DNA of 7,691 nucleotides from Halobacteriales archaeon SW_10_68_16 (lineage in GTDB: Archaea; Halobacteriota; Halobacteria; Halobacteriales; Haloarculaceae): assembly GCA_003023485.1 (NCBI GenBank), contig PXSG01000111.1:1-7691 (forward strand). The letters are read 5' to 3'. Under the pieces are notes generated by a model. The model had not been told where the DNA came from. It made no database searches and saw only the letters and a list, made by a program, of their open reading frames with translations. Every line of letters begins with the position of its first letter. The stretch's first letter is position 1. The translations under genes were made by a program, and so were the position numbers. Below, in pieces: positions 5,867 to 7,691 of this stretch.

Positions 5867-6961
5867 TCAGTTCAACCGCCCCGCGCTGTCGTCGCGCCCG
5901 TCGAAGAGGTGGAGGTGGTCGGGGTCGAAGACCAAGTATCCCTCTTCGCCGAACTCGCGGGTGTTTGCCGGGACGACTCCGGTGACTTCCACCCCGTCGT
6001 CGGTCTCGCAGCGGACGATGTCCTCGGTCCCGATCTGCTCGGTGACGATGACCGTGACCGGCACGGCCATGGCGCCGTCGTCCGGCTCCTCGGACCAGGT
6101 TAGATGGCGAGGCCGGATACAGAGCGTGACCTCCTCGCCAGTCGCGTCGGCCAGCGCCTCCGCGTCGGCCGGCGGCAACTCGAAGCGGAGATCACCCGAT
6201 TCGAGCACGCGGTCGCCGGCGACGACGCAGTCGAAGCGGTTGATCTGTGGCGAGCCGATGAACATGGCGACGAAGAGGTTGGCCGGCTCGCTGTAGACCG
6301 TATCGGGGTTGCCGATCTGTGCGATTTCCCCGTCGTTCATCACGACGAGTCTGTCGCCCATCGTCATCGCCTCCTCCTGGTCGTGGGTGACGTGAATCAT
6401 CGTGATCCCGCGCTCCTTCTGGATGCGCATCACCTCGGCACGGAGCTGGCGCTTGAGCAACTCGTCGAGGTCGCTGAACGGTTCGTCCATCAGGAACACT
6501 TCGGGTTCGCGGACGAGCGCACGAGCGAGGGCGATCCGCTGGCGCTGCCCGCCCGAGAGGTCGCTGACCTGCTTTTCGAGGAACTCGTCGCAGTTGGTCG
6601 CCCTGGCGACTGCCTCGACGTTCTCCTCGATCGACCCCTCGACCTGTGCCCCGTATGCCTGGAGCGGGAACGCGATGTTCTCCGCCGCCGTCATGTGGGG
6701 ATACAGCGCGAGGTCCTGGAACACCATGCTGATGTCCCGGTCCTGGGGGGTGCGGTCGGTCACGTCGGCGTCGTCGAAGGTGATGGTGCCGCTGGTCGGC
6801 GTCTCCAGGCCGGCGATCGACCGGAGCGTGGTGGTCTTGCCACACCCGCTGGGGCCGACCAGAACCACGAGCTCGCCGTCCTCGATGTGCAGGGATATCT
6901 CATTGGTCGCTACGATCGAGCCGAACTCCTTCGTGAGATTGTCGATAGTGACGTCTGCCAT
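5867..6961 (-). CDS. Carbohydrate ABC transporter ATP-binding protein (MalK/UgpC-like)
   Basis: The ATPase that powers a sugar-type importer at the inner face of the membrane. The 364 residues match the long MalK/UgpC class. All motifs are present: Walker A GPSGCGKTT (36-44), Q-loop FQDLALYPHMT (81-91), signature LSGGQRQR (135-142), Walker B VFLMDEP (155-161), D-loop SDLD (163-166; Asn-Leu-Asp is more usual) and H-loop VTHDQEEAMTM (191-201). From about residue 235 a C-terminal TOBE-type domain follows (CIRPRHLTW at 281-289), which in relatives binds substrate or regulatory proteins. It starts three bases after the permease stop, so the two are co-transcribed. A GAGGT ribosome-binding site precedes it. 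Substrate cannot be told from the ATPase: sugars, sugar alcohols or glycerol-3-phosphate are all handled by this class. It converges on the IlvC-like gene with six bases between stops. Confidence 0.94.
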   Translation of the reverse strand: MADVTIDNLTKEFGSIVATNEISLHIEDGELVVLVGPSGCGKTTTLRSIAGLETPTSGTITFDDADVTDRTPQDRDISMVFQDLALYPHMTAAENIAFPLQAYGAQVEGSIEENVEAVARATNCDEFLEKQVSDLSGGQRQRIALARALVREPEVFLMDEPFSDLDELLKRQLRAEVMRIQKERGITMIHVTHDQEEAMTMGDRLVVMNDGEIAQIGNPDTVYSEPANLFVAMFIGSPQINRFDCVVAGDRVLESGDLRFELPPADAEALADATGEEVTLCIRPRHLTWSEEPDDGAMAVPVTVIVTEQIGTEDIVRCETDDGVEVTGVVPANTREFGEEGYLVFDPDHLHLFDGRDDSAGRLN

Positions 6962-6964
6962 TGG

Positions 6965-7691
6965 TTACACCTCGGCCATGCCGAGGGTCATGCCCTCGAT
7001 GATGTGCTGTCTGAACGCGATCAGTATGAGTGTGGGAGGAATGGCGACGACGACCGCCATCGCCATGATCTGGTCCCACAGTATCTGGTTGCTGAGGATC
7101 AGTGTCGGGATGATTGTCGGGTACGGGCTGACGTTGTCGCCGGTGATGATCAGCGCGAAGATGAACTCGTTCCAGGCGAACACCCACGACAGCATCGTGG
7201 TGGCGATCAGGCCGGGCCTGACCAGCGGGAAGACGACCTTCCGGAACGTCTGGAGTTGCGAGTAGCCGTCGACGTAGGCAGCCTCCTCGTAGGAGACGGG
7301 AATCTTGTTGAAGAAGTCCCGCATCAGCCACGTCGCCAGGGGCAGATTGAAGGTCAGGTACAGCAGGATCAGCCCGAGGCGGGTATCCTGGAGGTTGAGC
7401 CACCCGAAGATGAAAAACATCGGGAGGACGACCGCGATGGGGGGGAACATCCGCGTCGAGAGCAGCCAGAACGAGACGTTCCCGCCGGGGTCGATCCAGT
7501 CGCCGTGCCTGGAGAACGCGTACCCGGCCATCGCCCCCAGCAGCACCGACAGTATCGTCGTTCCCGAGGCGATAATCAGGCTGTCGATGATCGACGAGAC
7601 CGCCCGCGAGTTCGTCAGCACCCACTGGAAGGCCTCGAGGTGTAACTGCTGTGGATACAGCCTCGGGGGGAACGTGTTGATCTGTTCCAGC
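6965..7691 (-). CDS. Carbohydrate ABC transporter permease, MalG-like, 5' end beyond the window
   Basis: Membrane subunit of the importer. The frame is open to the right edge, so the true start lies outside. The visible 241 residues begin with an extracytoplasmic stretch (LEQINTFPPRLYPQQLHLEA, then FQWVLTN), typical of the loop after helix 1 in MalG proteins, which means the first membrane helix is missing from view. A GTG at 7621 is therefore internal, not the start. About five hydrophobic segments follow, including SLIIASGTTILSVLLGAMAG and FNLPLATWLM. The EAA loop that docks on the ATPase reads EEAAYVDGYSQLQTFRKVVF, ending in the typical PLVRPG. The C-terminus is MTLGMAEV. The ATPase gene follows three bases after the stop. 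The other permease and the solute-binding protein are expected upstream, beyond 7691. Confidence 0.93.
   Translation of the reverse strand, partial: LEQINTFPPRLYPQQLHLEAFQWVLTNSRAVSSIIDSLIIASGTTILSVLLGAMAGYAFSRHGDWIDPGGNVSFWLLSTRMFPPIAVVLPMFFIFGWLNLQDTRLGLILLYLTFNLPLATWLMRDFFNKIPVSYEEAAYVDGYSQLQTFRKVVFPLVRPGLIATTMLSWVFAWNEFIFALIITGDNVSPYPTIIPTLILSNQILWDQIMAMAVVVAIPPTLILIAFRQHIIEGMTLGMAEV
6969..6973 (-). promoter_or_regulatory. Shine-Dalgarno site of the ABC ATPase gene
   Basis: On the minus strand GAGGT lies seven bases before the ATG at 6961 and inside the last codons of the upstream permease gene. It is a clear ribosome-binding site for an internal cistron, in contrast to the leaderless genes elsewhere in the window. 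Confidence 0.6.

Noticed and set aside
6104..7645. Plus-strand open frame of 513 codons opposite the ABC transporter genes
   Set aside because: The minus strand carries two complete sets of ABC transporter motifs. The plus-strand product has no recognisable domain and is a by-product of GC-rich codon use.

Overview
The window is chromosomal DNA from a haloarchaeon (class Halobacteria). The grounds are a TATA-binding protein gene with two archaeal-type repeats, an archaeal THUMP-domain tRNA methyltransferase, GC-rich third codon positions, very acidic proteins rich in Asp, Glu and Val, and several start codons lying about 27 bases downstream of a TATA-like box (leaderless transcripts). The genus cannot be fixed from the sequence. 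I see no mobile element, CRISPR array, tRNA, rRNA or phage gene.

Layout, left to right. Positions 1-225 hold no convincing gene. hisG (226-1071, +) encodes the long, self-regulated form of ATP phosphoribosyltransferase, the first enzyme of histidine synthesis. It meets tail to tail, with no base between the stop codons, a small minus-strand reading frame (1278-1072). That frame looks coding but has no normal start codon, and it overlaps the end of a membrane-anchored, arylsulfotransferase-like beta-propeller protein (2570-1275, -). Next come a four-helix membrane protein (2995-2642, -) and the general transcription factor TBP (3637-3077, -).

A 197-base divergent intergenic region with several A/T-rich promoter elements separates tbp from a THUMP-type tRNA guanosine-10 methyltransferase gene (3835-4800, +). 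After it lies a ketol-acid reductoisomerase (IlvC) family gene (4853-5860, +) whose fold is intact but whose conserved active-site His and Lys, and one metal-ligand Glu, appear replaced. It is probably not the branched-chain amino acid enzyme.

The right end is a carbohydrate-type ABC importer on the minus strand: a MalG-like permease that runs off the window edge (7691-6965), followed three bases later by its MalK/UgpC-like ATPase (6961-5867). The ATPase gene ends six bases from the IlvC-like gene, tail to tail.

The hisG-to-methyltransferase part is mostly core housekeeping genes. The transporter and the IlvC-like gene look more accessory. The two observations most worth checking are the altered active site of the IlvC-like protein and the start-less overlapping frame at 1072-1278. 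I see no clear evidence for a new multi-gene system.
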